Positions 26,662 through 37,901 of a stretch of 64,000 bases of DNA are shown piece by piece. This DNA is from Sphingobacterium lactis. GTDB lineage: Bacteria; Bacteroidota; Bacteroidia; Sphingobacteriales; Sphingobacteriaceae. The notes under the pieces are model-generated. The model worked only from the letters and a program-made list of their open reading frames with translations, was not told the DNA's origin and made no database searches. Where the stretch lies: contig NZ_CP049246.1 in the NCBI RefSeq assembly GCF_011046555.1, positions 3,472,001 through 3,536,000 on the forward strand, read 5' to 3'. Made by a program: the position numbers and the translations under genes. The stretch's first letter is position 1, and every line of letters begins with the position of its first letter.

Positions 26662-26910
26662 TTAGTGATTGCGGATTTCTTTGATCAATTCGGACTTCGT
26701 CATCTTGTGACGCCCTTTGATACCGATTTCCTTGGCTTCACTGAGCAGGTCATCCTTGCTGCGTTCATCTAGCTTGTTGGATCTGTGATCGACAGTACCT
26801 GCCGCTTGTGCATTGGCAATGCGTGCGGCTTTTTCCTTGCTTTCACCCTTATCCCGTAAGGCTTCATACGTATCGGGTTTCTTGATCTGTGGTGTTTTTG
26901 TTCTTGGCAT
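26662..26910 (-). CDS. Small Rho-N/SAP-like protein (DUF7218-like)
   Basis: An 82-residue basic protein. The N-terminal half (YEALRDKGESKEKAARIANA) matches the small 'ChaB/DUF7218-like' pattern, and the C-terminal half (DLLSEAKEIGIKGRHKMTKS then ELIKEIR) matches the Rho-termination-factor N-terminal fold, which binds nucleic acids. It is probably a small nucleic-acid-associated protein. It lies 17 bp from the converging DUF6882-like gene. Confidence 0.75.
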   Translation of the reverse strand: MPRTKTPQIKKPDTYEALRDKGESKEKAARIANAQAAGTVDHRSNKLDERSKDDLLSEAKEIGIKGRHKMTKSELIKEIRNH

Positions 26911-26979
26911 GATCGTTTAGTGTTGGTTCATACTAATTAAAGAACACCACAGCTTTCAATTCGTTGGTTAAAATATCGA

Positions 26980-27843
26980 TTAGGTCGCACCCTCTTTTTG
27001 ATCTTCTTTTTTGGAGAACACGGTGGTCCCAATACTGGCCAGCACGACGCAGGCAACGGAAGCCCATTGGGTCCATGTCAGGTATTCCTTTAGGAATAGC
27101 AATCCAGAGAGTGCGCCGAATGCGGGCTGTAAACTTGTCAATATACTGAAAGTTTTGGCCGGCAAATGCTTGAGTGCCACCATATCCAGGGAAAAGGGCA
27201 ATGCAGAAGAAAGTATGGCCACCAATAGCCCCATTCCGAACAGCGAAGGGGTAACGTCGAATAGCGCACCATCCCAGATGGCAAAGGGCAGAATAGCGAT
27301 CGTGGCAATGATCATACCTACGGATACCGCATGTCGGCCCTCCATCACCTTGGATACCCGACTGCCCATGACGATATACACCGCCCAGAACGTACCCGCC
27401 AAAAAGGCCAGAAACAATCCAAGCGGATCCAAACTCCCACTCTGCCATGGCACAATCAGCAGAATACCCAAACAGGCCAACAATGCCCAGACCACATCCA
27501 ATAATTTTCGTGAAAGCGCGAAAGCAAGGAACAAGGGACCGATAAACTCAATCGTTACGCCCAATCCAAGGGGGATACGCTGAATGGCCATGTAGAAGAT
27601 CAAGTTCATCGCTGCAATACCAAGACCATAGGCGCCACAATAAAACCATTGTTGCCGGTTCAATCCACGAAGGTTGGGACGATTGATGAAGTACAACAGG
27701 ATTGCTGAAAGCCCGATCCGAAGTGCACTGGTCGCAATGGGACCGATTGCTGGAAACAGCTGTTTGGCAATCGATGCCCCACCCTGCACACAGACCATGG
27801 AAAGAATGGCTGCCGTAACAGCGATTTTGGTATAGTTTTTCAT
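26980..27843 (-). CDS. EamA/RhtA-type exporter
   Basis: A protein of 287 residues from the ATG at 27843 (an alternative start at 27861 adds six residues). It has ten predicted membrane helices in two EamA halves. Segments such as MVCVQGGASIAKQLFPAIGP and RIPLGLGVTIEFIGPL fit the RhtA threonine/homoserine exporter branch, though the substrate is not proven. It is divergent from the next gene to the right. Confidence 0.8.
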   Translation of the reverse strand: MKNYTKIAVTAAILSMVCVQGGASIAKQLFPAIGPIATSALRIGLSAILLYFINRPNLRGLNRQQWFYCGAYGLGIAAMNLIFYMAIQRIPLGLGVTIEFIGPLFLAFALSRKLLDVVWALLACLGILLIVPWQSGSLDPLGLFLAFLAGTFWAVYIVMGSRVSKVMEGRHAVSVGMIIATIAILPFAIWDGALFDVTPSLFGMGLLVAILSSALPFSLDMVALKHLPAKTFSILTSLQPAFGALSGLLFLKEYLTWTQWASVACVVLASIGTTVFSKKEDQKEGAT

Positions 27844-28109
27844 AAAAATTAGCAGCAACATCCGACTTCCGAAGGAGCAGACTAAAATACATTTTTAAAA
27901 GGATATCCGCACGGTACTTTTGCGTTATCGGTAAAATTCTTTCAGATATGCCTTGAACGAATCTATACTTTCTACATGATTACCTGGCCTGACCACGATT
28001 AACGTTTTTCCACTATCAACTTATTGTTAATTTATGTTACAAAAACATGCATCATGGAAAAGTTTATTTAAATTAGATTCAATTGTAAGCCACTATAAAT
28101 TCTGTAAGC

Positions 28110-28898
28110 ATGTCTTCAGTTAAGATGAATTCCAGCAATCGGGTGAATAAGAAAATATTGATGGTTATGGCCCTCATGGTAGCTTCAAACGTTGAAGCCC
28201 AAGTGTACACCGGTCGGATTACTTCAGCCGACAGTAGCCTCTACCTGCGGGATATAAAGATTACCAATCTCCACACGAACTCGTCAAGCTCCTCCCAATT
28301 CGACGGCACTTTTTCCATCGCGGCAAAGCCAACAGACAGTATCGCTTTCCAGCATCCCCATTGGAAGGAGCGAAAGATTGTCGCCGGAGCAATGCCTTCG
28401 CTGATTCTGTTATATAAGAAGGACTTGGTCTTGGAAGAAATTGTTATTGTCGGAAACACCAAAGCAGCCAAGATCCAAAGCTTGGAAAAGCTCAAGAAAG
28501 ATCGGGCAGTTCGGGATGGAATCTACTTCGATGGCAAGCCTCCCCTCTATCTTCTCAATCCATTTGGCGGACCTTACGTCACATTTTTCTATGAGCTGTT
28601 CAGCAAGGCTGGCATAAACGCTCGGCGCACCAACAAGTTCATCCAACAGGAACTTGAGAACATAGAGGTCGATCAAATCTTTAACAAGAACAGTATCCAA
28701 GGCATCATCGATCTTGATGACGAAGAATTGGAAAATTTCATCGTACGCTATCGACCCTCACTTTCCGAGACCAAAAACTGGAATACGTATGACCTCCATG
28801 TTTATGTAAAGAATAGCTACGCTGATTTCATCAAGAATCCTGTGCTGACCAAACTTCCGACCGATAGCCTGACCATCGTGACGGGACCAAAGCCATAA
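28110..28898 (+). CDS. Carboxypeptidase-regulatory-like domain protein
   Basis: A 262-residue protein with a hydrophobic N-terminus ending in VEAQ (signal peptide probable). Residues 28-100 form a carboxypeptidase-regulatory-like beta sandwich (YTGRITSADSSLYLRDIKIT, then FDGTFSIAAKPTDSI) as seen at the N-termini of many Bacteroidota surface proteins. The rest (residues 110-262) is not recognised. It is probably envelope-associated. The alternative ATG a few codons later is also plausible. Confidence 0.6.
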   Translation: MSSVKMNSSNRVNKKILMVMALMVASNVEAQVYTGRITSADSSLYLRDIKITNLHTNSSSSSQFDGTFSIAAKPTDSIAFQHPHWKERKIVAGAMPSLILLYKKDLVLEEIVIVGNTKAAKIQSLEKLKKDRAVRDGIYFDGKPPLYLLNPFGGPYVTFFYELFSKAGINARRTNKFIQQELENIEVDQIFNKNSIQGIIDLDDEELENFIVRYRPSLSETKNWNTYDLHVYVKNSYADFIKNPVLTKLPTDSLTIVTGPKP

Positions 28899-28943
28899 GC
28901 GGCAGCAGATAGCCCCAGATAAGCGGTAGTTATGCGGCTATGC

Positions 28944-29927
28944 TTAGAGTTTCAAGCGGACTGGACGCATAACGTTAAAGGGTTTCCACGTGTAGGCTTC
29001 GGCTTCCTGATCGATAAATCCAATCCCCGGCCACGGCAAATGGCAGCCCATGATGGCTTGTCGGTCTGTCGCACGCTTCCTTAATATTTCTTGTCGTGAT
29101 TCCACCGCCGCATCAAAGTCACTATCCCACGCCGTGCCCCATGCAGGTTGTGAAATCAGCACCGGACTATGGAATAGATCCGTAGTAAAATGCAAGGTGC
29201 GACCTGCTGACCCAATGGTAAATACCGTATGCCCTCCGGTATGGCCAGCGGCCAGTTCAGGCACTATATTCTTAAATAGGGGCTCCCCATAGGAAATGCG
29301 CTGCAAACGATCCTCGATCTTTCCAAGCACGGCCCGTGCGAAATCAATATTCTCCTTGCCCACCTTATCACCTTTGGAATTGGAAAAATCTGGCTTATCA
29401 TCGAACCAAAAATCAAACTCCCGTGCTGCAATATGATACGTGGCATTCGGAAAATTGGGCAATCCCTGCGCATTCAATACCCCTCCAATATGATCGATAT
29501 GTGCATGCGAAATAATGATGTCCGTCACGTCCGAAGCCGCAATCCCAATACCTGCCAAATTTCCCAATAATTTGCCGGCAGTTTCGCCAAAGTAATGACC
29601 AGCACCGGTATCAAATAGGATGACTCGGTTATCGATCTCCAACAATAGGACATTGATGGGACCTTCCATATTTTGTTCGTTAAAATGGTACTTACGCATC
29701 TCTTCCGACAATAATTTAGGGGCAATTCCCGGGGCAAGGATGGGCTGCAACCCTTCTGCAGCAAAGTATCCATCAGTCAGGATATACCCTTTAACTTTTC
29801 CGATTTGAATCGGAAGTGACGGGAATCCGTTAACCACTTCCTGCCCCTTTGCGGAAGCAACCTGACTTAAACCGTGTAGGCCAATGCCCATGATACCCAA
29901 CGCTTTTAATACCGTTCTTCTGTTCAT
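28944..29927 (-). CDS. MBL-fold hydrolase with twin-arginine signal
   Basis: A 327-residue metallo-beta-lactamase-fold enzyme. The N-terminus MNRRTVLKALGIMGIGLHGL carries a twin-arginine motif, so it is likely exported folded. The zinc motif is HAHIDHIGG (HxHxDH), with a further His in AAGHTGGHTVF and another in CHLPWPG. The substrate is unknown; quorum-quenching or detoxifying lactonases are among the relatives. It diverges from an HxlR regulator. Confidence 0.85.
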   Translation of the reverse strand: MNRRTVLKALGIMGIGLHGLSQVASAKGQEVVNGFPSLPIQIGKVKGYILTDGYFAAEGLQPILAPGIAPKLLSEEMRKYHFNEQNMEGPINVLLLEIDNRVILFDTGAGHYFGETAGKLLGNLAGIGIAASDVTDIIISHAHIDHIGGVLNAQGLPNFPNATYHIAAREFDFWFDDKPDFSNSKGDKVGKENIDFARAVLGKIEDRLQRISYGEPLFKNIVPELAAGHTGGHTVFTIGSAGRTLHFTTDLFHSPVLISQPAWGTAWDSDFDAAVESRQEILRKRATDRQAIMGCHLPWPGIGFIDQEAEAYTWKPFNVMRPVRLKL

Positions 29928-29937
29928 GTTTTTATTT

Positions 29938-29968
29938 CAAAGCTAGGCACCAATAGTCCTTTTGTCAA
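29938..29968 (-). promoter_or_regulatory. Promoter of the MBL gene
   Basis: On the minus strand TTG (29966-29968) and TAGCTTTG (29938-29945) are separated by 20 bp, a good Bacteroidota promoter. The -7 element ends about 10 bp before the ATG at 29927, so the 5' leader is very short. Confidence 0.65.
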
Positions 29969-29972
29969 GTAT

Positions 29973-29986
29973 GTACTTTTTTGTAC
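29973..29986. promoter_or_regulatory. GTAC-N6-GTAC palindrome, candidate HxlR operator
   Basis: GTACTTTTTTGTAC lies just upstream of the -33 element of the MBL gene and within the divergent spacer before the HxlR gene. An AAGTAT-GCATTACT repeat lies close by. HxlR-family proteins bind short inverted repeats of this kind, so autoregulation is inferred. Confidence 0.4.
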
Positions 29987-30042
29987 CTTAGGGACGAAAA
30001 AGTATGCATTACTGATTTTCAACACCTTACAAATAAATAAAA

Positions 30043-30381
30043 ATGGAAGAAAAGGCAATTTGTGCAGTGGACTTCGCCTTTCGACGGATTGGCGGTAAGT
30101 ACAAGGGTCGTATTTTATGGTATCTCCACGAACGGGAAACGCTCCGGTATGGTGAGCTGAATAAAACCATCAAGGATATCACCACCAAAATGTTGACCCA
30201 GACCTTACGCGAACTGGAAGCCGATCAATTGATTGTCCGAAAGGTCCATCAGGTCGTTCCACCAAAAGTTGAGTATTCCTTGAGCGAAACGGGCAAGGAA
30301 CTGATCCCCTTTATTACATACCTCAATGCTTGGGGTACCAAACAGATGCAGAAAGAAAATATAGCAGAAATAGGCTGTTAG
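30043..30381 (+). CDS. HxlR-family transcriptional regulator
   Basis: A 112-residue winged-helix protein of the normal HxlR length. Typical segments are FAFRRIGGKYKGRILWYL, LRYGELNKTIKDITTKMLTQ and LRELEADQLIVRKV, then PKVEYSLSETGKEL. Some HxlR members sense electrophiles through an N-terminal Cys; a Cys is present in MEEKAICAVDF. It may control the divergent MBL-fold gene. Confidence 0.92.
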   Translation: MEEKAICAVDFAFRRIGGKYKGRILWYLHERETLRYGELNKTIKDITTKMLTQTLRELEADQLIVRKVHQVVPPKVEYSLSETGKELIPFITYLNAWGTKQMQKENIAEIGC

Positions 30382-30483
30382 GGGTTTAAAGCCGGATATG
30401 CAACCCTTTCCCTGATACCAGGAATTGTTTCATTTCTTAAAATTATTTCTTTTGCTGGTTTGTATTCCCTATCTTGCCGATAC

Positions 30484-30566
30484 TTTAGGGGTGTCTGCAC
30501 GAGGTAGCAGGCTGAGATTTTACCCTTACAACCTGATCTAGGTCATACTAGCGGAGGGAAAAGTAA
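30484..30566 (+). ncRNA. TPP riboswitch
   Basis: The sequence has the conserved TPP-riboswitch parts in order: AGGGGTGTC, a variable stem, GGCTGAGATT, CCTTACAACCTGATCTAGG and TACTAGCGGAGGGAA. It lies about 75 bp before thiS. By family knowledge it lowers expression of the thiamine operon when thiamine diphosphate is high. Confidence 0.95.
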
Positions 30567-30638
30567 AATGTCTTCATGGGTGCGTCCTGTACCACTGTAG
30601 TCATTCCTAAAGTTTTATTCATCAATGGATTTACAGGA

Positions 30639-33258
<2,620 letters not shown>

Positions 33259-33275
<17 letters not shown>

Positions 33276-33900
33276 AATACAGTATATATCGAGTGGCGAA
33301 ACGTTCCATGAACAGCTGCAGCATATACAAATGGCTCTGGATCTAGGAATCGACTGGGTGCAGGTTCGTTGGAAAGGCGCTCCGGAGGAAGACCTGATGG
33401 CATTGGCCATAACCGCCAAGGAACGCTGCCAAGCCTATGGTGCAGCTTGCATCCTCAACGATCACCTGAAAGTAGCAAATGCTATCGGTGCCGACGGTTT
33501 ACATCTAGGACTGCAGGACGCACCGATTTCAGCTGCCAAAGCCTTGTTGGACACTAAGATCATTGGCGGAACAGCGAATACCCTAACGGATGTACAGCAA
33601 CGGATAGATGAAGGCGTCGATTACATCGGCCTGGGACCTTTCCGATTTACCACGTCGAAACAGCAGTTGAGCCCGATTCTGGGCATCAGCGGTTATATGC
33701 AGATTTTGGACCACCTCAATACCCATGCGACCCCCTGTCCGCCGATTATTGCGATCGGTGGCATCCAGACCCGGGACGTACCGGCACTGATCGAGATTGG
33801 CGTACATGGTATCGCGATCTCCGGTCTGCTGCAACAGCACCCAGAGGAAATATCCATTATAAAATCATATTATGAACACATTACTGAACATCAACAATAA
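33259..33900 (+). CDS. thiE: Thiamine-phosphate synthase ThiE
   Basis: A 213-residue TIM-barrel protein that joins hydroxymethylpyrimidine diphosphate and thiazole phosphate. It has [37 protein letters not shown] (ThiE signature), [26 protein letters not shown] and PIIAIGGI. It is closer to canonical ThiE than the preceding paralogue. It overlaps thiG by 29 bp, so translation is coupled. Confidence 0.92.
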
Positions 33901-34657
33901 AACCTTTCAATCGCGTTTATTTCTGGGCACCGGTAAATTTGGCAATCTGCCCTTGATGGCGGAGGCCATTACCGCATCGGGCACCGAATTGGTCACCACG
34001 GCGCTGAAACGCATTGATCCCAACAATACGGGGGACGAGTTACTGCAGCATCTACAGATTCCGGGCGTGCAGCTCTTGCCCAACACATCGGGTGCCCGAA
34101 ATGCCAAGGAAGCTGTATTGGCAGCACTACTGGCGCAGGAAGCATTGGAAACGAATTTCGTCAAACTGGAGATCCATCCGGATCCGCGGTACCTGATGCC
34201 CGACCCCATCGAAACCCTGCGTGCCACCGAAGAGCTGGCAAAACTCGGCTTTGTGGTCATGCCCTATATCCATGCAGACCCCGTACTCTGCAAACGATTG
34301 GAGGATGCCGGGACTGCCGTCGTAATGCCGTTGGGTGCTCCCATAGGTAGCAACAAAGGTATCCGTACAATTGATTTCCTGGAAATGATCATCGAGCAAA
34401 GTCGGGTTCCGGTTGTTGTCGATGCGGGAATCGGCGCACCTTCCGATGCCGCGAAAGCTATGGAATTGGGTGCCGATGCTGTCCTCGTAAATACAGCAAT
34501 CGCCACCGCGGAGCAACCCGTTCTGATGGCAGAAGCCTTCAAAATGGCCGTTATTGCAGGCCGCATGGCTTATGAATCAGGGCTTGCGGCCAAAACAAGT
34601 CAAGCTATTGCATCATCCCCTTTAACAAGCTTTCTAATCGAAAACGATGACTATTAA
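33872..34657 (+). CDS. thiG: Thiazole synthase ThiG
   Basis: A 261-residue TIM barrel that builds thiazole phosphate from deoxyxylulose phosphate, the ThiH product and ThiS sulfur. Typical segments are [23 protein letters not shown] with the active-site Lys, [12 protein letters not shown] and [20 protein letters not shown], ending LVNTAIATA. The last bases overlap thiH by 11 bp. Confidence 0.96.
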   Translation: MNTLLNINNKTFQSRLFLGTGKFGNLPLMAEAITASGTELVTTALKRIDPNNTGDELLQHLQIPGVQLLPNTSGARNAKEAVLAALLAQEALETNFVKLEIHPDPRYLMPDPIETLRATEELAKLGFVVMPYIHADPVLCKRLEDAGTAVVMPLGAPIGSNKGIRTIDFLEMIIEQSRVPVVVDAGIGAPSDAAKAMELGADAVLVNTAIATAEQPVLMAEAFKMAVIAGRMAYESGLAAKTSQAIASSPLTSFLIENDDY

Positions 34658-35771
34658 CGAAATCCTGAACACCTATAGCTGGGAGCAGGTGCACAAGCTC
34701 GTGTACAACCGAACCGTTCACGATGTCGAACGCACGTTAGCCAAAACGAAGCTCGATACACTGGACTTTTTAACCCTGATTTCCCCTGTAGCCGCACCAT
34801 TCTTGGAAGAAATGGCTCAACGCGCCAAGACTATTACCCAGCAGCGTTTTGGAAAGACCATTCAGCTGTATGCGCCGATGTATCTCAGCAATGAATGCCA
34901 GAATATCTGCACCTACTGCGGATTTTCCATGGACAACAAGATCAAAAGGAAGACGTTGAACGATAGCGAGATCATTATGGAAGCGCTAGCCCTCAAGGCT
35001 ATGGGTATCAACCATGTACTTTTGGTATCGGGTGAAGCCAATAAGATTGTCGATATGCCCTATTTCCTACATGCCATAGCGCTCCTGAAACCCCACTTCG
35101 CCAATATATCCCTCGAAGTCCAACCCCTATCTCAGGAGGATTACAGGGAATTGCATCTTGCAGGGGTCCACACGGTTCTGGTTTATCAGGAAACCTACCA
35201 TGAAGAAGTGTATAAAAAGTATCACCCGAAAGGGAAGAAATCCAACTTTGCCTTCCGTATCAATACACCCGACCGGATAGGCGCTGCAGGCATCCATAAA
35301 ATAGGCCTCGGTGTATTGTTGGGTCTGGAGGATTGGCGAATCGATAGTTTTTTCAATGCCCTCCACCTGGACTATCTCCAACGAACCTATTGGCAGACCA
35401 AATACAGCGTTTCCTTTCCACGCCTTCGACCCGCAGAAGGAACCGTTGAGCCCAATTTCATAATGGAGGACAGCCACCTCTTGCAACTGATCTGCGCTTA
35501 CCGGCTATGGAACCCCGATCTGGAGATTTCCATCTCCACCCGCGAGCGTGAACACTTCCGTAACCATATCATCCCATTGGGCGTCACGACCATGAGCGCC
35601 GCATCCAAGACCAATCCGGGAGGCTATGTCGTCGATCCGCAGTCGTTGGAGCAGTTCGAAATCGCGGATGAGCGAAGCATGGATGAGATCAGGGACTTGA
35701 TCAGGAAACACGGTTATGACCCGGTGATGAAGGATTGGGACGTTTGTTATGCAGGAGGAGCAGATGCATAG
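34647..35771 (+). CDS. thiH: Radical-SAM tyrosine lyase ThiH
   Basis: A 374-residue radical-SAM enzyme that cleaves tyrosine to dehydroglycine for the thiazole. The cluster motif is [12 protein letters not shown] (CxxxCxxC). It also has [19 protein letters not shown] and [14 protein letters not shown]. The presence of ThiH rather than the oxidase ThiO is typical of an anaerobic-type route but also common in Bacteroidota. It overlaps thiF. Confidence 0.95.
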   Translation: MTINEILNTYSWEQVHKLVYNRTVHDVERTLAKTKLDTLDFLTLISPVAAPFLEEMAQRAKTITQQRFGKTIQLYAPMYLSNECQNICTYCGFSMDNKIKRKTLNDSEIIMEALALKAMGINHVLLVSGEANKIVDMPYFLHAIALLKPHFANISLEVQPLSQEDYRELHLAGVHTVLVYQETYHEEVYKKYHPKGKKSNFAFRINTPDRIGAAGIHKIGLGVLLGLEDWRIDSFFNALHLDYLQRTYWQTKYSVSFPRLRPAEGTVEPNFIMEDSHLLQLICAYRLWNPDLEISISTREREHFRNHIIPLGVTTMSAASKTNPGGYVVDPQSLEQFEIADERSMDEIRDLIRKHGYDPVMKDWDVCYAGGADA

Positions 35772-36474
35772 GGATACTAAATTTTTGCGCTACAGCCGAC
35801 AGATTTTCATGGAGGAAGTTTCCATATTAGGTCAAAAGAACATTGCTGCCGCAAAAATTTTGATCGTTGGTGCAGGCGGATTGGGATCACCCATTATTCA
35901 ATATCTGGCTGCTGCAGGTGTCGGCACATTGGGTATCGTCGATTTTGACGATCTGGAGCTGCATAACCTGAACAGGCAAGTGATCCACTCGGAGCAAGGT
36001 ATCGGAAAGAACAAAGCCAACAATGCTAAGGTTTTCGTCGAAAACCTAAATTCCTCAATCAAGGTCATTCCTTACACAGTGCGCCTGGATGCCGAAACCA
36101 TTCCTGAAATTGCTGCAGGGTATGATCTGATCATCGACGGCTCCGATAATTTTGAAACCCGCTATTTGGTCAATGATTTTGCTGTGCAAGCAGGTATCCC
36201 ATTGGTTTACGGCAGCATCTTCGCTTTTGAGGGCCAAGTGGCTGTATTCAATCTGAAAGGCAGCAAGCATTTACGGGATCTTTTTCCCGAGCCTCCCCAT
36301 CCGGAGGATATCCAGACCTGCGATCAATATGGCGTATTGGGCCCCTTACCCGGTGTGGTCGGTAGCCTCATGGCGATGATGGCGCTGAAGATATGCATCG
36401 GTATGGAGGTAAAAATAAACCAATTGACCTTGATAAACTTGCAGGACTGGACTTTTACGACCGTAGGCTATTAG
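35764..36474 (+). CDS. thiF: ThiF/MoeB-type adenylyltransferase lacking the zinc cysteines
   Basis: A ThiF-type activating enzyme (236 residues from 35764). It adenylates ThiS. The nucleotide loop is VGAGGLGSPIIQYLAAAGVG, followed by NLNRQVIH and DGSDNFETRYLVND. The usual Cys-x-x-Cys zinc pairs are missing: 'CYRCLFP' is replaced by HLRDLFPEPP, and the second pair is reduced to one Cys in KICIGM. One Cys remains in IQTCDQYGVLGP. The start at 35764 is preferred over 35749 because GGAGGAG lies just before it. Confidence 0.88.
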   Translation: MHRDTKFLRYSRQIFMEEVSILGQKNIAAAKILIVGAGGLGSPIIQYLAAAGVGTLGIVDFDDLELHNLNRQVIHSEQGIGKNKANNAKVFVENLNSSIKVIPYTVRLDAETIPEIAAGYDLIIDGSDNFETRYLVNDFAVQAGIPLVYGSIFAFEGQVAVFNLKGSKHLRDLFPEPPHPEDIQTCDQYGVLGPLPGVVGSLMAMMALKICIGMEVKINQLTLINLQDWTFTTVGY

Positions 36475-36516
36475 TTTCCTTAACAATCGCTTGCCCCCCG
36501 AGCGAAGGCATTCGCC

Positions 36517-36549
36517 GTAGATTAGGAATTCCGTATATTTGTAATCTAC
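36517..36549. promoter_or_regulatory. Promoter and inverted-repeat operator of the TetR gene
   Basis: GTAGATTA and TAATCTAC form an 8-bp inverted repeat with a 17-bp centre. The centre ends with TATATTTG (36534-36541), a full match to TAnnTTTG, and the ATG follows at 36560. A repressor bound here would cover the promoter, so autorepression by the downstream TetR protein is inferred. Confidence 0.5.
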
Positions 36550-36559
36550 TAGTTGAAAA

Positions 36560-37213
36560 ATGAAGGAAGGAAAATCTGCAAGTCCGAAAACGAGAAAGGT
36601 TACTTCCGGTCCCCTTCGCGAAAAGGAACGTACCATGAACCGCATCGTAAATGCGGTGGGGAAAGTCCTGAAGAAAAAAGGATATCCGGGATTGACCATT
36701 GCCAATATTGCACTGGAGGCCAAGGTAGATAGAAAACTGATCTACACCTATTTTGGCAATCTGGATAACCTGGTGGACCTCTTCATCAGCAAAAGGGACT
36801 ATTGGAAAACAAAAGCTAAAACTTCCATCGACAAACTCCTTGCCCAGGACCACATCTCACAAGAGGAAATGGAATCGCTCCTGATCGGCCAGTTCAACTC
36901 GGTCATGTCGGATGCTACCCTACAGCGCATTTTGCAATGGGAACTGTCCCAACATTCGGAATCGTTGCGGAGGTTGGCCGATGAACGCGAAGTTGTTGGC
37001 GAACAATTGATCCAGAAGCTCGAGAAGAACATCACCAATAGTGACAGCGATATCCGCGCCTTATTGGCACTACAAACTGCTGGGCTTTATTACCTGGCGT
37101 TGCACGCCAATTCCAATGGCAGTACGTTCTGTGGTCTGGACCTGCATAAGGAGGAGGATCGGGAACGGATTTTCCAGGCACTGAAACGCCTATTGAAAGC
37201 AGAAATTGGATAA
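36560..37213 (+). CDS. TetR/AcrR-family regulator
   Basis: A 217-residue regulator. The N-terminal helix-turn-helix is NRIVNAVGKVLKKKGYPGLT and continues IANIALEAKVDRKLIYTYF, which is the TetR signature. The C-terminal ligand domain is helical and unassigned. The next gene, a GNAT protein, begins within 70 bp on the same strand and may be a target. Confidence 0.92.
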   Translation: MKEGKSASPKTRKVTSGPLREKERTMNRIVNAVGKVLKKKGYPGLTIANIALEAKVDRKLIYTYFGNLDNLVDLFISKRDYWKTKAKTSIDKLLAQDHISQEEMESLLIGQFNSVMSDATLQRILQWELSQHSESLRRLADEREVVGEQLIQKLEKNITNSDSDIRALLALQTAGLYYLALHANSNGSTFCGLDLHKEEDRERIFQALKRLLKAEIG

Positions 37214-37278
37214 GGGGCATAAGATTGCCGAATTATCCCTTAATTATCCCGAAATTTTCCTTATTTTCAAGGATAATT

Positions 37279-37860
37279 ATGCGCTTTGCGGCCAATTCCA
37301 TACTGATGAACAGAAAAATCCCCATTGACAAAGATCTCTCCCTAAAGGCTGTCGTGGCAAGTGATGCCATCAAGATGTACAAGATTATTGATAGCCAAAG
37401 GAAGTATCTTGGCGAGTGGCTGCCATTTGTTCAATTCACCAATAAACTTGACGACAGCAAGGGTTTCATTGAAATCGCCATCAAGCACCGCGAAATGAAG
37501 CGCGATTATGTGTATAAGATCTGTTATAAGGACAAAATGATCGGTTTGATCGGTACAAAGGAAATTGACTACCTCAACCGAAATACCGAGATTGGCTATT
37601 GGCTATCCGAAGAGCACCAAGGAAAGGGATTTATGACAAAATCGGTCCATGCCCTAATCCAGGCATTATTTTCCGAAGTAAAATTGGAGCGTATCCAGAT
37701 TTGCTGTGCTGTAGGCAATGAGAAGAGCATTGCCATCCCCAACCGGCTGGGCTTCAAACAGGAAGGTATCAAACGAAACGGCGAATGGGCCGGCAACCTG
37801 CAATTCAGGGACCTTATCGTCTTCAGCCTCTTGCGATCCGATCAACAGGGAACAACATAA
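37279..37860 (+). CDS. RimJ/RimL-type GNAT acetyltransferase
   Basis: A protein of 193 residues from the ATG at 37279, which is preferred to an upstream ATG at 37225 because the first 18 residues are unlike the family. It has KAVVASDAIKMYKIIDSQR, IGYWLSEEHQGKGFMTKSV (acetyl-CoA loop) and NEKSIAIPNRLGFKQEG, typical of the RimJ/RimL group. These enzymes acetylate protein N-termini, antibiotics or other amines. It lies downstream of the TetR gene, and a terminator follows. Confidence 0.88.
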   Translation: MRFAANSILMNRKIPIDKDLSLKAVVASDAIKMYKIIDSQRKYLGEWLPFVQFTNKLDDSKGFIEIAIKHREMKRDYVYKICYKDKMIGLIGTKEIDYLNRNTEIGYWLSEEHQGKGFMTKSVHALIQALFSEVKLERIQICCAVGNEKSIAIPNRLGFKQEGIKRNGEWAGNLQFRDLIVFSLLRSDQQGTT

Positions 37861-37885
37861 AAAAGTGGAGCATGGCTCCACTTTT
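37861..37885. terminator. Bidirectional terminator
   Basis: AAAAGTGGAGC and GCTCCACTTTT form an 11-bp stem with a 3-base loop directly after the GNAT stop, with a T-run on each side. It serves both converging genes. Confidence 0.85.
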
Positions 37886-37901
37886 TTATGTTATATTTCT
37901 T

